This document shows, in pieces, positions 24,701 through 36,311 of a stretch of DNA of 64,000 nucleotides. Both the position numbers and the translations under genes were made by a program. The DNA is from Phaeosaccion multiseriatum (Eukaryota; Ochrophyta, other classes). The DNA is taken from the NCBI GenBank assembly GCA_965112735.1, contig OZ218957.1, forward strand, positions 124,001 to 188,000, given 5' to 3'. The notes beneath the pieces were generated by a model. The model saw nothing but the letters and a program-made list of their open reading frames with translations. It did not search any database and was not told the DNA's origin. Position 1 is the first letter of the stretch. Each line of letters opens with the position of its first letter.

Positions 24701-27700
24701 TCATGCGCAGAGAAAAACGAGATTTGCAGGCCGAACTCGAGGTTCTACGACGACTGCTGCCCCGGGCTGGAGTGTCAGTTTCGTATTGTGAGGACCCCCT
24801 TGTATTACAGCAGCTCCTCCGCCTTGGCCTACTCATACGACTGCATAGTGAGTGTGTGTGTGTGTGCGTGTGTGCATGCGAAGATCCGGACACCGCGGCT
24901 GTATGACCAACTGCTGCTGCTGCTGCTCCTGTTGCTGGTTTAGGGTTAGGAAATACCCCTCCCCTCCTCGAGGGGGGTCGGCCGCAGCCACCCATATACC
25001 TCACCATGGCCCCTTCCACTGCCATCTAACCCTCAACCGTCTCGCCCCCTCTCTTCCTCTGTGCTCCTCGTGCCTCTCCCGCCCTTCAGGACCCCTTGGA
25101 GACCCCGGCACCGTCACCGGCACCGGTAAGTAAAGGTCACTAAAATGTATATTTATGTATGTGTGTGTGACTACGGGCAGGGATGGCAATCTATGGGTGT
25201 ACGTACGTAGACGGATGGCTCACACCCCACCAGCCCAGTCTCTGCGTCTGTTGGAGATGTTCCATCTGGACTCTTGTCGAATGCCCTCTCGCTCTCTCTT
25301 TTTCTTACCCTCACTACCGGCCCCTCCAACACCGGTACACACGGAAGTGCTTAACCTTCTTGTCTCTCTCAGAGAGTCCCTCTTTGCTCACTTCAACACC
25401 TGCACCTGTGCCCCACCCCTTCTTCCGCCCGTCCTCCCCTTCAGGCGCCTTCGTGTCAAGCAGATGCGGACGCCTTCCTGAGCATGACTGACCAGGAGCT
25501 GTTCGCCACGCGCATGATTGGCGACTACTGCTACAACCGAAACCTCAGGACCAGAGGAAATGCTTCCTGCAACTACTATGTCCTGGCGGTAGCGAGCGCC
25601 ACTCATTCCGGCTGGCCTCGCACCACAGACGACACAGGGACCGGCTGTGTGTATGAGGGTGACGGGGGCCCGACCACGTGCTTCTATGAGGACGCAGATT
25701 ACGATCTCACTGATGCGGAACGCAGCTCCATGTGCACGCAGGACGTCGTGGCCAATGCGGCGGCTCAACTGCGTCATGCCATCACGAATGGAGCTTGCTG
25801 TGACGCGACTGAGGTATGTATGCATGTATGTATGCATGTATGAATGTTTGTGACCACGGGCAGGGATGGCAATCTATGGGTGTAATCCGTGGGCAGCTCA
25901 TCAGCGGCACCACCCACCCAGTCTCTGCGTCTGTTGGGGACGTTCCATCTGGACTCTTGTGTACCCGCCTCGAATGCCCTCTCGCCGTCTCTTATTCTTA
26001 TCCTCACTGCCGGCCACAGGAACCCACGCCAGTCCCCACTCCTGCCCCTACAATGGTCTCCACCACGCTAGACCCCACTCCTGCCCCTACAATGGTTTCC
26101 ACCACGCTAGACCCCACTCCTGCCCCTACACCTGTCCCGACAACACCCGCTCCAACGCCCGCTCCAACACCCGTACGTACCGGATGGCTTAATCAGCACG
26201 GCCCCTTCCACTGCCATCTAACCATCAGCCCTCTCGCCCGCTCTGTTCCTCTGTGCTCCTCGTGCCTCTCTCGCCCTTCAGGAGCCGACGCTCGAGCCCA
26301 CGCCCTCCCCGACACCGGTACCAACAGGGACGCCAACAGCCACCCCCACAGCGACAACCACGGAAGCACCGACTCAAGCGCCCACTCTGGCTCCAACGGC
26401 CGCACCAACTGCAGCGCCGACGCTAGCCCCAACTCTGGCCCCGACTCAGGTGCTAACCCTAAGTGTCTTGATTGTCTGCCTCTCCTCTCTGCTCCTCTTT
26501 TCTAACCCTAGCCCACCCTTGTGTTCTCAGGCCCCAACGGCAACACCAACTGCAGCGCCGACTCGAGCTCCAACTACAGCACCCACGGAAGCCCCGGTAG
26601 CGGAAACGGAACCGCCAACTGTGGCCCCAACAGTGGCCCCAACAGTAGCACCAACAGCGATACCAACAGACACCCCCACAGCGACACCCACGGAAGCCCC
26701 GGTAGCGGAGACGGAACCGCCAACTGTGGCCCCAACAGTAGCACCAACAGGTACACCAACGGACACTCCCACAGCGACGCCCACGGAAGCGCCGGTAGCG
26801 GAAACGGAACCACCAACTGCGGCCCCAACAGTAGCACCGACAGGGACACCAACGGACACCCCCACAGCGACGCCCACGGAAGCGCCGGTAGCGGAAACGG
26901 AACCACCAACTGCGGCCCCAACAGTAGCACCGACAGGTACGCCCACAGAGGCGCCATCCGGAACCCCCACGGCATCGCCCACAGAAGCACCGATAGAGGC
27001 TTCTGCTCCTTCACCTGTTCCATCGACTCTCACCTCTCCTCCCACACCAGCCCCCATCCCTCTCACCCCTCCTCCCACACTGGCCCCCATCCCTCTCACT
27101 CCTCCTCCCACACCAGCCCTTCTCACTCCTCCTCCCACACCGGCCCCCATCCCCCTCACCCCTCCTCCCACACCAGCCCCCATCCCTCTCACCTCTCCTC
27201 CTACCCTACCTCCCACACCGGCCCCCACCCCTCTCACTCCTTCTCCCACACCGGCCCCCGCTCCAATCATTCTCACCACTCCCCCTATCGATCCGCCGAC
27301 TCCCAGCCCCGCACTACCCCCTAGCTTACCTTCGTTACCACCTCCCACTTCACCCCCTTCGTCGCCACCCACCCCTCCCCCGGTTGCTGAAGACACCGAT
27401 CCGCCTGTAGCTGTGGTGACACCTGCTCCTGTTATCGAGACATCACCTCCAACTGCGACGGACGCACCTGTGGCTGCGACTCTTCCGCCAACAGCGACAC
27501 CAACAGCACCTCCAACGCCAGCACCAATTCCAGGCACGGCTGCACCCACGTCCCCTCCAACGTCCCCTCCAACGTCCCCTCCCACGCCTTCTCCCATTCT
27601 TCTCACCTCTCCACCCACACCGGCCCCCATCCCTCTCACTCCTTCTCCCACACCGGCCCCCATCCCTCTAATCCCTCCTCCCACCTTCCCTCCCACACCA

Positions 27701-30700
27701 GCCCCCATCCTTCTCACTCCTCCTCCCACATCGGCCCCCATCACTCTCACCCCTCCTCCCACACCACCTCCCACACCAGCCCCCATCCCTCCTCCCACCC
27801 TAACTCCCACACCGGCCCCCATCCCTCTAATCCCTCCTCCCACCTTCCCTCCCACACCGGCCCCCATCCTTCTCACCCCTCCTCCCACACTACCTCCCAC
27901 ACCGGCCCCCATCCCTCTAATCCCTCCTCCCACCCCACCTCCCACACCGACCCCCATCCTTCTCACCCCTCCTCCCACACCGGCCCCCATCCCTCTCACT
28001 CCTTCTCCCACACCGGCCCCCATCCCTCTAATCCCTCCTCCCACCCTACCTCCCACACCGGCCCCCATCCCTCTAATCCCTCCTCCCACCCCACCTCCCA
28101 CACCGGCCCCCATCCTTCTCACCCCTCCTCCCACACCAGCCCCCATCCCTCTCACTCCTTCTCCCACACCGGCCCCCATCCTTCTCACCCCTCCTTCCAC
28201 CTTCCCTCCCACACCGGCCCCCATCCTTCTCACCCCTCCTCCCACACTACCTCCCACACCAGCCCCCATCCCTCCTCCCACCCTACCTCCCACATCGGCC
28301 CCCATCCCTCTCACCCCTCCTCCCACCCCACCTCCCACACCGGCCCCCATCCTTCTCACCCCTCCTTCCACCTTCCCTCCCACACCGGCCCCCATCCTTC
28401 TCACCCCTCCTCCCACACTACCTCCCACACCGGCCCCCATCCCTCCTCCCACCCTACCTCCCACACCGGCCCCCATCCTTCTCACCCCTCCTCCCACACT
28501 ACCTCCCACACCAGCCCCCATCCTTCTCACCCCTCCTTCCACCTTCCCTCCCACACCGGCCCCCATCCTTCTCACCCCTCCTCCCACACTACCTCCCACA
28601 CCGGCCCCCATCCTTCTAATCCCTCCTGCCACCCTACCTCCCACACCGGCCCCCATCCTTCTCACCCCTCCTTCCACCTTCCCTCCCACACCGGCCCCCA
28701 TCCTTCTCACCCCTCCTCCCACACTACCTCCCACACCAGCCCCCATCCCTCCTCCCACCCTACCTCTCACACCGGCCCCCATCCTTCTCACCCCTCCTCC
28801 CACACCAGCCCCCATCCCTCTCACTCCTTCTCCCACACCGGCCCCCATTCCTCTCACTCCTTCTCCCACACCGGCCCCCATCCTTCTCACCCCTCCTTCC
28901 ACCTTCCCTCCCACACCGGCCCCCATCCTTCTCACCCCTCCTCCCACACTACCTCCCACACCAGCCCCCATCCCTCCTCCCACCCTACCTCCCACATCGG
29001 CCCCCATCCCTCTCACCCCTCCTCCCACCCCACCTCCCACACCGGCCCCCATCCTTCTCACCCCTCCTTCCACCTTCCCTCCCACACCGGCCCCCATCCT
29101 TCTCACCCCTCCTCCCACACTACCTCCCACACCAGCCCCCATCCCTCCTCCCACCCTACCTCCCACACCGGCCCCCATCCCTCTCACTCCTTCTTCCACC
29201 CTCCCTCCCACACCGGCCCCCATCCCTCTCACCCCTCCTCCCGCCCCACCTCCCACACCGGCCCCCATCCCTCTCACTCCTTCTTCCACACCGGCCCCCA
29301 TCCTTCTCACCCCTCCTTCCACCTTCCCTCCCACACCGGCCCCCATCCTTCTCACCCCTCCTCCCACCCTACCTCCCACACCGGCCCCCATCCTTCTAAT
29401 CCCTCCTGCCACCCCACCTCCCACACCGGCCCCCATCCCTCTAATCCCTCCTTCCACCTCTCCTCCCACACCAGCCCCCATCCCTCTCACCCCTCCTCCC
29501 ACACCGGCCCCCATTCCTCTCACTCCTCCTCCCACACCGGCCCCCGCTCCAATCATTCTCACCACTCCCCCTATCGATCCGCCGACTCCCAGCCCCGCAC
29601 TACCCCCTAGCTTACCTTCGTTACCACCTCCCACTTCACCCCCTTCGTCGCCACCCACCCCTCCCCCGGTTGCTGAAGACACCGATCCGCCTGTAGCTGT
29701 GGTGACACCTGCTCCTGTTATCGAGACATCACCTCCAACTGCGACGGACGCACCTGTGGCTGCGACCCTTCCGCCAACAGCGACACCAACAGCACCTCCA
29801 ACGCCAGCACCAATTCCAGGCACGGCTGCACCCACGTCCCCTCCAACGTCCCCTCCAACGTCCTCTCCCACGCCCTCTCCCATTCTTCTCACCTCTCCAC
29901 CCACACCGGCCCCCATCCCTCTCACTCCTTCTCCCACACCGGCCCCCATCTCTCTAATCCCTCCTCCCACCTTCCCTCCCACACCGGCCCCCATCCCTCT
30001 CACTCCTTCTCCCACACCGGCCCCCATCCCTCTCACCCCTCCTTCTCCCACCTTCCCTCCCACACCGGCCCCCATCCCTCTCACTCCTTCTCCCACACCA
30101 GCCCCCATCCCTCTCACCTCTCCTCCTACCCTACCTCCCACACCAGCCCCCACCCCTCTCACTCCTTCTCCCACACCGGCCCCCATCCCTCTCACCCCTC
30201 CTTCTCCCACCTTCCTTCCCACACCGGCCCCCACCCCTCTCACTCCTTCTCCCACACCGGGCCCCATCCCTCTCACCCCTCCTTCCACCTTCCCTCCCAC
30301 ACCGGCCCCCACCCCTCTCACTCCTTCTCCCACACCGGCCCCCACCCCTCTCGAGACTGCTCCTCCTTCACCCACTCCATCGACACCTGAGACTGCTCCT
30401 CCTTCTCCCACTCCATCGACACCTGAGACTGCTCCTCCTTCTCCTGCTCCATCGACACCTGAGACTGCTCCTCCTTCACCCACTCCGTCGACACCGGAGA
30501 CTGCTCCTCCTTCTCCCACTCCATCGACACCTGAGACTGCTCCTCCTTCTCCTGCTCCTGCTCCCTTTGCAGAGACAGGGACGCCTCTGGGGACCCCTGC
30601 CCCTGCGGATGGGACAGAAGCTCCTCCTCCGTCTGATGGGACAGAAGCTCCTTCTCCGTCTGATGGTGGCGTGACTGAAGCTCCTTCTCCGGCTGATCGT

Positions 30701-33700
30701 GGCGTGACTGAAGCCCCTGCGGGCTGCACGGAGAAGACAGATTCCATCACTTCGCCAGATGGTGAGTGAGTGAGTGATTGAGTCTCTCTCTCTCTGTGTA
30801 TGTGTCCCCTGTCTGCCTACCTGCCTGGCTGCCTGCTTGCCTTCCTCCTTCCTCACGCTGTCACCCCCCCCCCCCCCCCCCCCCATCCACTGCCATCCCG
30901 TGCCGCCCCGTGTGCCTGTGAATGAATGTGAATGTGCAACACGTGTGGTTGTGGCACTCGCTCACAGAGGAGGACGAGGGCTTTATGTACGGCTGCTGCG
31001 GAACGGTGCTGGACCCGTCCACCGGCGAAGTGGTGCCCGTGAGGAGCAGCACCACCCTCATCCTCCGCAAGGTGCAGTTCTTAGACGCCGCTCAGACGGA
31101 GTACGACGTCTTGGCCGAGTATGACGCCACCGCTGCGGGTGTTTTCGGGTGTGCGGTGGATGCGGAGGTGGACAACGACGGCAACTTAGTCGTGCTGGGC
31201 GTGTCGGTGCCTGAGCCCGGGGTGCCCACTGTGGCGCCGACTGTGGAGACGACAACAGATGGAGAAGACGGAGGTGGAAGGCGGCGACGAGGCCTTCAGA
31301 CGGACGAAACAGACGAGACGGACGAAACAGACGAAACGGACGGAACCAAGACGTTCCTGCTGTACGTCAACCCTTCCAACTTCTCTGACACTTGCGAGGT
31401 AGAAGGCAGCGAAGGGGGCGGAGCGGGCGGAGGGGTCAGTATCGTGCAGCAGAGGGACGACGAACTCCTGGTGCGTGTCGTGTACAGCGACGCCCCAGCG
31501 CAAAACATCACTATAACTAAGGGTGGTTGTGCGGGCACGAGTTCCATTCCAACAGTAGACCTACGTGTGGACAAGCTCTACTTAGACGGACACGACTCCG
31601 GGATGGTCGTGGGCTCCGTGGTGGCGGTGGGGGTGGTACTGGTGGCCCTGGCGGGCGTGTTTGGCGTCGTGGGAGCTACGGCCACCTCGAGAGGGCCGCA
31701 GCCGTCAGCGAAGAGCCCCAGCTCGGCGAGGTGAGTGTGTGTGCGTGCGTGTGAGTATATGTGTATGTGGTGTGTGTGTGCGTGTGTGTGCCTACCTGTT
31801 TGTGCTTGTGTGTGCGCATGTGCGTTCTTCCTGACCCTGCCCCTACCTCCCGTCCTCTTGCCTATCCTTCCCCTCTCCCCATATGCTTCTAACTCCTCCC
31901 CTCCCTTCAGTGCCAAGGTGATGATTCAGCACGTGCAGGGCCTTGCCCTCCTCGCCTTCGCCGTGCCCGCAGAGAGGAGGTTCTCCGAGTTCGCCAGGGC
32001 CCTCTCCTGGACCAATCTGTGGTGGACAGTGGACTTCCTGGACGACAACGAGGACGCGGGGATTGGAGCGGATGATGTGGATGATGGGTTGAGGGATGTC
32101 TCTGGGGAAGGGGAGGACTCGTGCGGCGGGCAAGAGACCGTGAAACGCTTCGTCGGAAACCTCCTCCTGGCGGGGGGGCTCGTGCTCATCATGGTGAGTG
32201 ATTGGTGTCAGGACAAAGAGAGAGAGAGAGAGAGAGTCAGAACAGGAGCCTAACCCTCCTCCTCCTCGTCCTCTTCGTCCTAGGTGCTGCTGAACCTCGT
32301 GCTGGGCAGTTACATTGAGGCCAAATGGCACGCTCGAGAGAGGGCCAAGCTCGAATGGCGAGTGGCGCAGAGGGTGGGCATCACACGCGGGGCTGACATT
32401 CGAATGCACCTGACCCCCAGCCCCAAGGCGGCGTCGAGGGAGGGAGACCCCACCGTTCCCTCCCCCCCTCGATCAGAGTCGCTCATCCACAGGCCCTCAG
32501 TCACCTCCCTCCCGGCAGCGAGGTCTGAGTCCCTCTCCCTATCCTCTCGAGCGGCGTCAGCGGCCCTCGGAGTGGCATATAGGGATGAGCTCCGAGCGGC
32601 GGCGGAGTGGGACAGGGCGCAATGGAAGGAAGACAAGGTAAGGTGATCCTGTGTGAACGAACCTGACCCTGACCCTGACCCTGACCCTTACCCTTACCCT
32701 TACTCTGACGGTCCTGACCCACACCCACACCCTGACCCTGACCCTGATCCGTAACCCCACCCTCAGGCCAATCGGGGGCTGCCTGCCAAGGTGCCAAGCT
32801 TCTACCGGGTCAGTGGCGTCATCGAGCAGCCGCAAAATCATCATCTGCAGCAGCAGTATCAGCAGCAGCATGGTCGCGGGCGTGGGATTGAGGCGTGTGA
32901 GAGCAACAGCAGTGTGGGTGGCATGGCGGACCCAATCGTGTTCAACACGGCGGCGTTTGGTGGGCAACCTGAACCGCCCGAGACCCCCAAGTTCTGGACG
33001 TACTACCCGCACGTGCTGCTCGTGGTGATGGTGTTTATCTTGGAGGGCACTTCGCTGGCAGAGATGGGGGTAATGACCTCAAACTGCGACTGGGCGGTGG
33101 CCGTGGGGGTGCTGACCTTCCTCCTGCTGCCCTGCCTCATTGCACTGTACTGTGGGGGGTTTGTGGTAAAGCTGCTCCGGCAGAAGAGCGACTCCGCCCA
33201 CCAACTCGTGTTTGTGCGGTACGAAGACGAAGAGGAGGAGGGGGAGGGGAACGACGCTGCAGAGGGCGACGGCTCTTCTCGCCAAGTGAAGAACCAAAAG
33301 GTGGGGGTGTGGGAAAAGGTGAAGAGGTCCATGTCGGCAACGTTCTTCGAGGAGGAGCGCTTCTTGTCCTGCTTCGACACGGGTGAGTGAGTGAGTCCGT
33401 GGGGGTGTGTGAGTGAGTGAGGCAGTCAGTGGAGGTGTGTGAGTGAGTGAGTCAGTGAAGGTGTGTGAGTGAGTGAGTCAGTGGGGGTGTGTCTGAGTGA
33501 AGAACGGAGATGGAGAGGTGTGGAGAGAAGCTTTTTCGCGGCTGTGTGAAAAAGAAAAGGAACGTGCTAATATGACACCCCTCCTCTCTCCCTGCCGCCC
33601 CTCAGGAGCTTGGATGACGGTGTACTGCAATGAACCGGGACTCCTCGCGGCCGCTTCCGAGCAGCACCAACATAATCTACGCCGTGAGCAAAGGGAGGGA

Positions 33701-35109
33701 AGCGCTTTGGAAGTGTCGGCCCAGCGCGCTCTGAAGGTCAGAAAGAGGGTGGCAGAGGCAGAGCTTCTGCGCATCGGCAACGAGCCCATATACGCGGACT
33801 TCACAGATACCGGCCTGTACTACGCACTCTTCCTCTACGCCGAGATCCTAGCCCTGGCATCTGTGGCGGCCTTCGTGCCCGACGAGACGACGCAGCTCAT
33901 CATCTTCCTTGCTTTCACGGCTGTGAACTTGCTGTTCGTGGTTTTTGTTCGGCCGTTCTGTAACTCGGAGCTGAACCTGGTGGCCGGTGTGGGCGCGGGT
34001 GTGAACCTGTTGATGCTGGCGCTGCTGCTGACCATGCAGTTCGACGGTTACGCGGGGGGCGAGTTCGAGAGGAGGGCCACAAACGCCATCTTCGTCATGC
34101 AGGTGGGTGTCAAGTCAGTACAGTACCTAGTGTCAGGCAGGCCTGGTGTCAGTCAGTGCCTTGTCTTAATCAGTCTCTGGTTTCAGTCAGTACCTGGTGT
34201 CAGTACAGTACCTGGTGTCACCCAGGTTGTCGGTGGGCTTTTCGGTGAGGAGGGAGGTGAAGGCCATGGTGCTGCTGCCTGAGTAGTGCAGGGAAGAGAA
34301 GAGTGGGGGCTCTGTCCCTGACTGTGCCCCCCTCCCTTCCCTTCCCCTCTCCCCTCCCTTCCCCTCCCTTCCCGTCCCCTCTCTCCTTCCCTTCCCTCTG
34401 TCTGCAGATCGTGTTCCTCGTGACGGTTTCGCTGCCCCTGTACTTCGACGCCCTCCTGGGGCTGTGGCAGGCCGCCCTCTCGGCCTGGAGGTCCGACGAC
34501 GACGAGGACGAGGCAGGAGTATCAATGACGGCCAAGAGCGGTAAGGACGTTGAGACGGTAGACAATCACGACGTGGCGACCCTCCGGCAGCTGCGCAGGG
34601 AGGACAGGCAGGTGTTCCTGAACAAGCGGACGAGGGAGAACTGGAAGGCAGTCTACGGCAAGATGTTTAGGAAAAACTTCCTCCACTTCAAGGAGTGCCT
34701 CCGCTTGCCTCTGAAGAACCCGAGCCTGGCCACGCGTGGAGAGGGAGCCGAGATGGCAGCAGATGCCTCCGCGGTAGGAAGCCTCATGAGCGAGTTGGAC
34801 CCTAGGCCTCTAAGCAGCATCGGCAGCCTCAGCAGCAGCGGGAGCGTCAGCAGCAGCACCAAGAGCAGCAAGTTCATAGAGAACAGCGAAGTGCAATACG
34901 ACTTTGGCGGTTCGATTCGCTCGAATGGAAGCATCGATTCGCAGGCCTGGCCGGTGTACCCGAGGGGGGCGGGGGAGGGGGACGTGCCAAACCCGAACCC
35001 TACCGCCGCCGCTGGAGCCGCTGCTGCCCCTGGAGTGACGGGGCAGGACATCCAACCTGCTTCAGGAGCGGTCACCTGGGAAAGCCTCATCACCGACCGC
35101 CGGGTGTAG
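21780..35109 (+). CDS. Gene A: mucin-stalked polytopic membrane protein with cysteine-rich modules
   Basis: Twenty exons: 21780-22004, 22204-22453, 22667-22695, 23021-23191, 23449-23478, 23723-23785, 23893-24273, 24510-24545, 24683-24847, 25090-25125, 25445-25813, 26020-26172, 26282-26449, 26531-30761, 30968-31730, 31911-32193, 32284-32637, 32767-33382, 33606-34102, 34408-35109; 9522 nt, 3173 aa, phases agree. Order: hydrophobic N-terminus and an internal signal-peptide-like segment ([15 protein letters not shown]); knottin-like module (DDCCPGLEC, 169-225); larger Cys module ([14 protein letters not shown], 257-383); both repeated (396-450, 463-585); Pro/Thr stalk (~586-2100); conserved ectodomain ([17 protein letters not shown]); then about eight or nine membrane segments from ~2325 to ~2965 and a Ser-rich tail. 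No known family recognised. A surface receptor, adhesin or channel-like role is inference. Confidence 0.8.
22789..22883 (-). repeat. Cluster of four inverted CAG-core motifs in gene A intron 3
   Basis: TATCACCA(A/C)CTGCTG units start at about 22791, 22818, 22845 and 22872, a 27-bp period. They are the reverse complement of the core that is read as QLVIQQ in exons of neighbouring genes. Further intronic copies lie at ~23251 and ~24896. Confidence 0.85.
27250..29890 (+). repeat. Stalk repeats and internal ~2.29 kb duplication in gene A exon 14
   Basis: The stalk is built from short Pro-rich units ([24 protein letters not shown]). A non-periodic ~340-bp segment at about 27255-27600, recognisable by [20 protein letters not shown], recurs almost unchanged at about 29541-29880. 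The frame is preserved throughout, consistent with unequal exchange inside the array. Confidence 0.85.
32664..32755. repeat. (CCCTGA)n hexamer array in gene A intron 17
   Basis: About a dozen TGACCC hexamers with CCCTTA variants, reminiscent of telomeric CCCTAA. A homologous but shorter array at 42868-42960 in gene B includes CCCTAACCCTAAG. An unrelated intron at 61796-61880 carries the same hexamer. Confidence 0.8.
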
Positions 35110-35246
35110 CGGTTGAAGCGGGTGTAGCGGGGCGGTGTGTGAACCCTGCGGTGTGTGTGTGTGTCCCGGGGAGGACGTGTGTGTGTGTTTCCCTCCCGGG
35201 TGTGTGTGTGTGTGTGTCCCCAGGGTGTGTGTGTGTGTGTGTATGT

Positions 35247-35660
35247 ATTCAGAGCAGCGTCGGCTCCTTCGCCTCGGCAGCGCTCTCCGACTCGCCTCAA
35301 ACGACGAGCAGCATCATCAGCACAGTAGTAGGAGCAGCAGTATCAGCAGCAGTGGTCACCCCGGGCCCACAATCGGCATCAGCGATGGGACCGACCGGCC
35401 AGCACCACTTCTACCCGCCCGCACTCGAGCGTGCCCGGGCCCGTGCTTACGCTCCTGCTGCTGACCTGAGCAGCTCGAGTACTGGTGCCGCTGCTGCCAG
35501 CGCTACTGGGCGCCACTTACCGACCACCTTTTCCATTCGGAGGGCGGCGAGGAGAGCACACGTCAAGCGGCCGGTTACCCACTCCAGCCCCACTCGGACT
35601 AGAGGACGGCAGCAGCGGCAGCGGGGAGGGTGCCCGAATAGCTGGTAAGGTCAGCGACCA
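35247..35660 (+). pseudogene. Truncated copy of the 3' end of the CNB-domain gene
   Basis: Matches 20495-21200 of the upstream gene. Shared coding words are [29 protein letters not shown] and RRAAR/RRARRAH.KRPVTHS, in order and orientation, with internal deletions. It lacks exons 1-13 and starts mid-exon 14, so it cannot encode the parent protein. It begins ~140 bp after the stop of gene A, next to a GTGTGT tract at 35149-35243. The polyQ and CAG-core segments of the parent are absent. It marks the junction of the tandem duplication. Confidence 0.85.
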
Positions 35661-35777
35661 GCCCATATCATTTTTGGAGCGATGGGACTAGAGTGAGATA
35701 GAGATAGAGGTGTATAGGTAGAGAGATGGTTCTTGTTGGTAGGGGGAGGAATGTTCGTGTTACGTTGCTTGGAAGTG

Positions 35778-35913
35778 TCGTACTCGACCCCTGACACGCT
35801 ATCCGCTGTCCGCTATCCGCTATCGGCCGATAGCGCGCTGTCGGGGGCGGGGGGGGGGGATAGCGCGCTATCGCGAATGTGGGCGATAGCGCGTCAGGGG
35901 TCGATATCGTACT
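35778..35913. mobile_element. MITE-like inverted-repeat element (~122 bp)
   Basis: Inverted arms CGACCCCTGACACGCTATC at the left and the complement of CGACCCCTGACGCGCTATC at the right enclose GATAGCGC-rich palindromes. TCGTACT occurs directly on both sides (35778-35784 and 35907-35913), a possible 7-bp target duplication. A related ~30-bp arm lies at 58768-58798. The class is not identifiable and no coding capacity exists. Confidence 0.55.
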
Positions 35914-36311
35914 GTAGCAGTTTTTCACTTGGGAGTTGAAAGTTGAAAGTTTTGCTGCAACACAGCCTGTTTCCCAATCCCCGCTCCTCACCTCACGGCA
36001 CCGCTCCACGGGCCCTTCTCGAATCATTCGGATCGTTCTTGGCCCCTCCTCGCGGAAATCTGATTGAGGATCATGATCCGACGGCGACAAGAAAATTGCT
36101 CCCGTTGCTGGTGGATCGCCACTAAAAAAAGTGAAAAAGCGACTGCCCAAGCCCCCCTTGAAGCAATGAGGGCAACTTCAGAGCCTCACATACAGAAGGG
36201 CATATCTCTGAGAGGAAGGAGTGAGAGAAGGAACAGCAGCAACCACAGAGGAGGAGAGCAAAGTAGCAGAGAAGGGCAGAACGAAGAGGGGAGGGTGGGC
36301 GATGGCGATGG

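Noticed and set aside
26527-30750. 1407-codon minus-strand open frame antisense to the gene A stalk
   Set aside because: Its Gly/Val/Met-rich periodic sequence mirrors the Pro/Thr repeats on the plus strand. The plus frame has matching splice phases and a paralogue.
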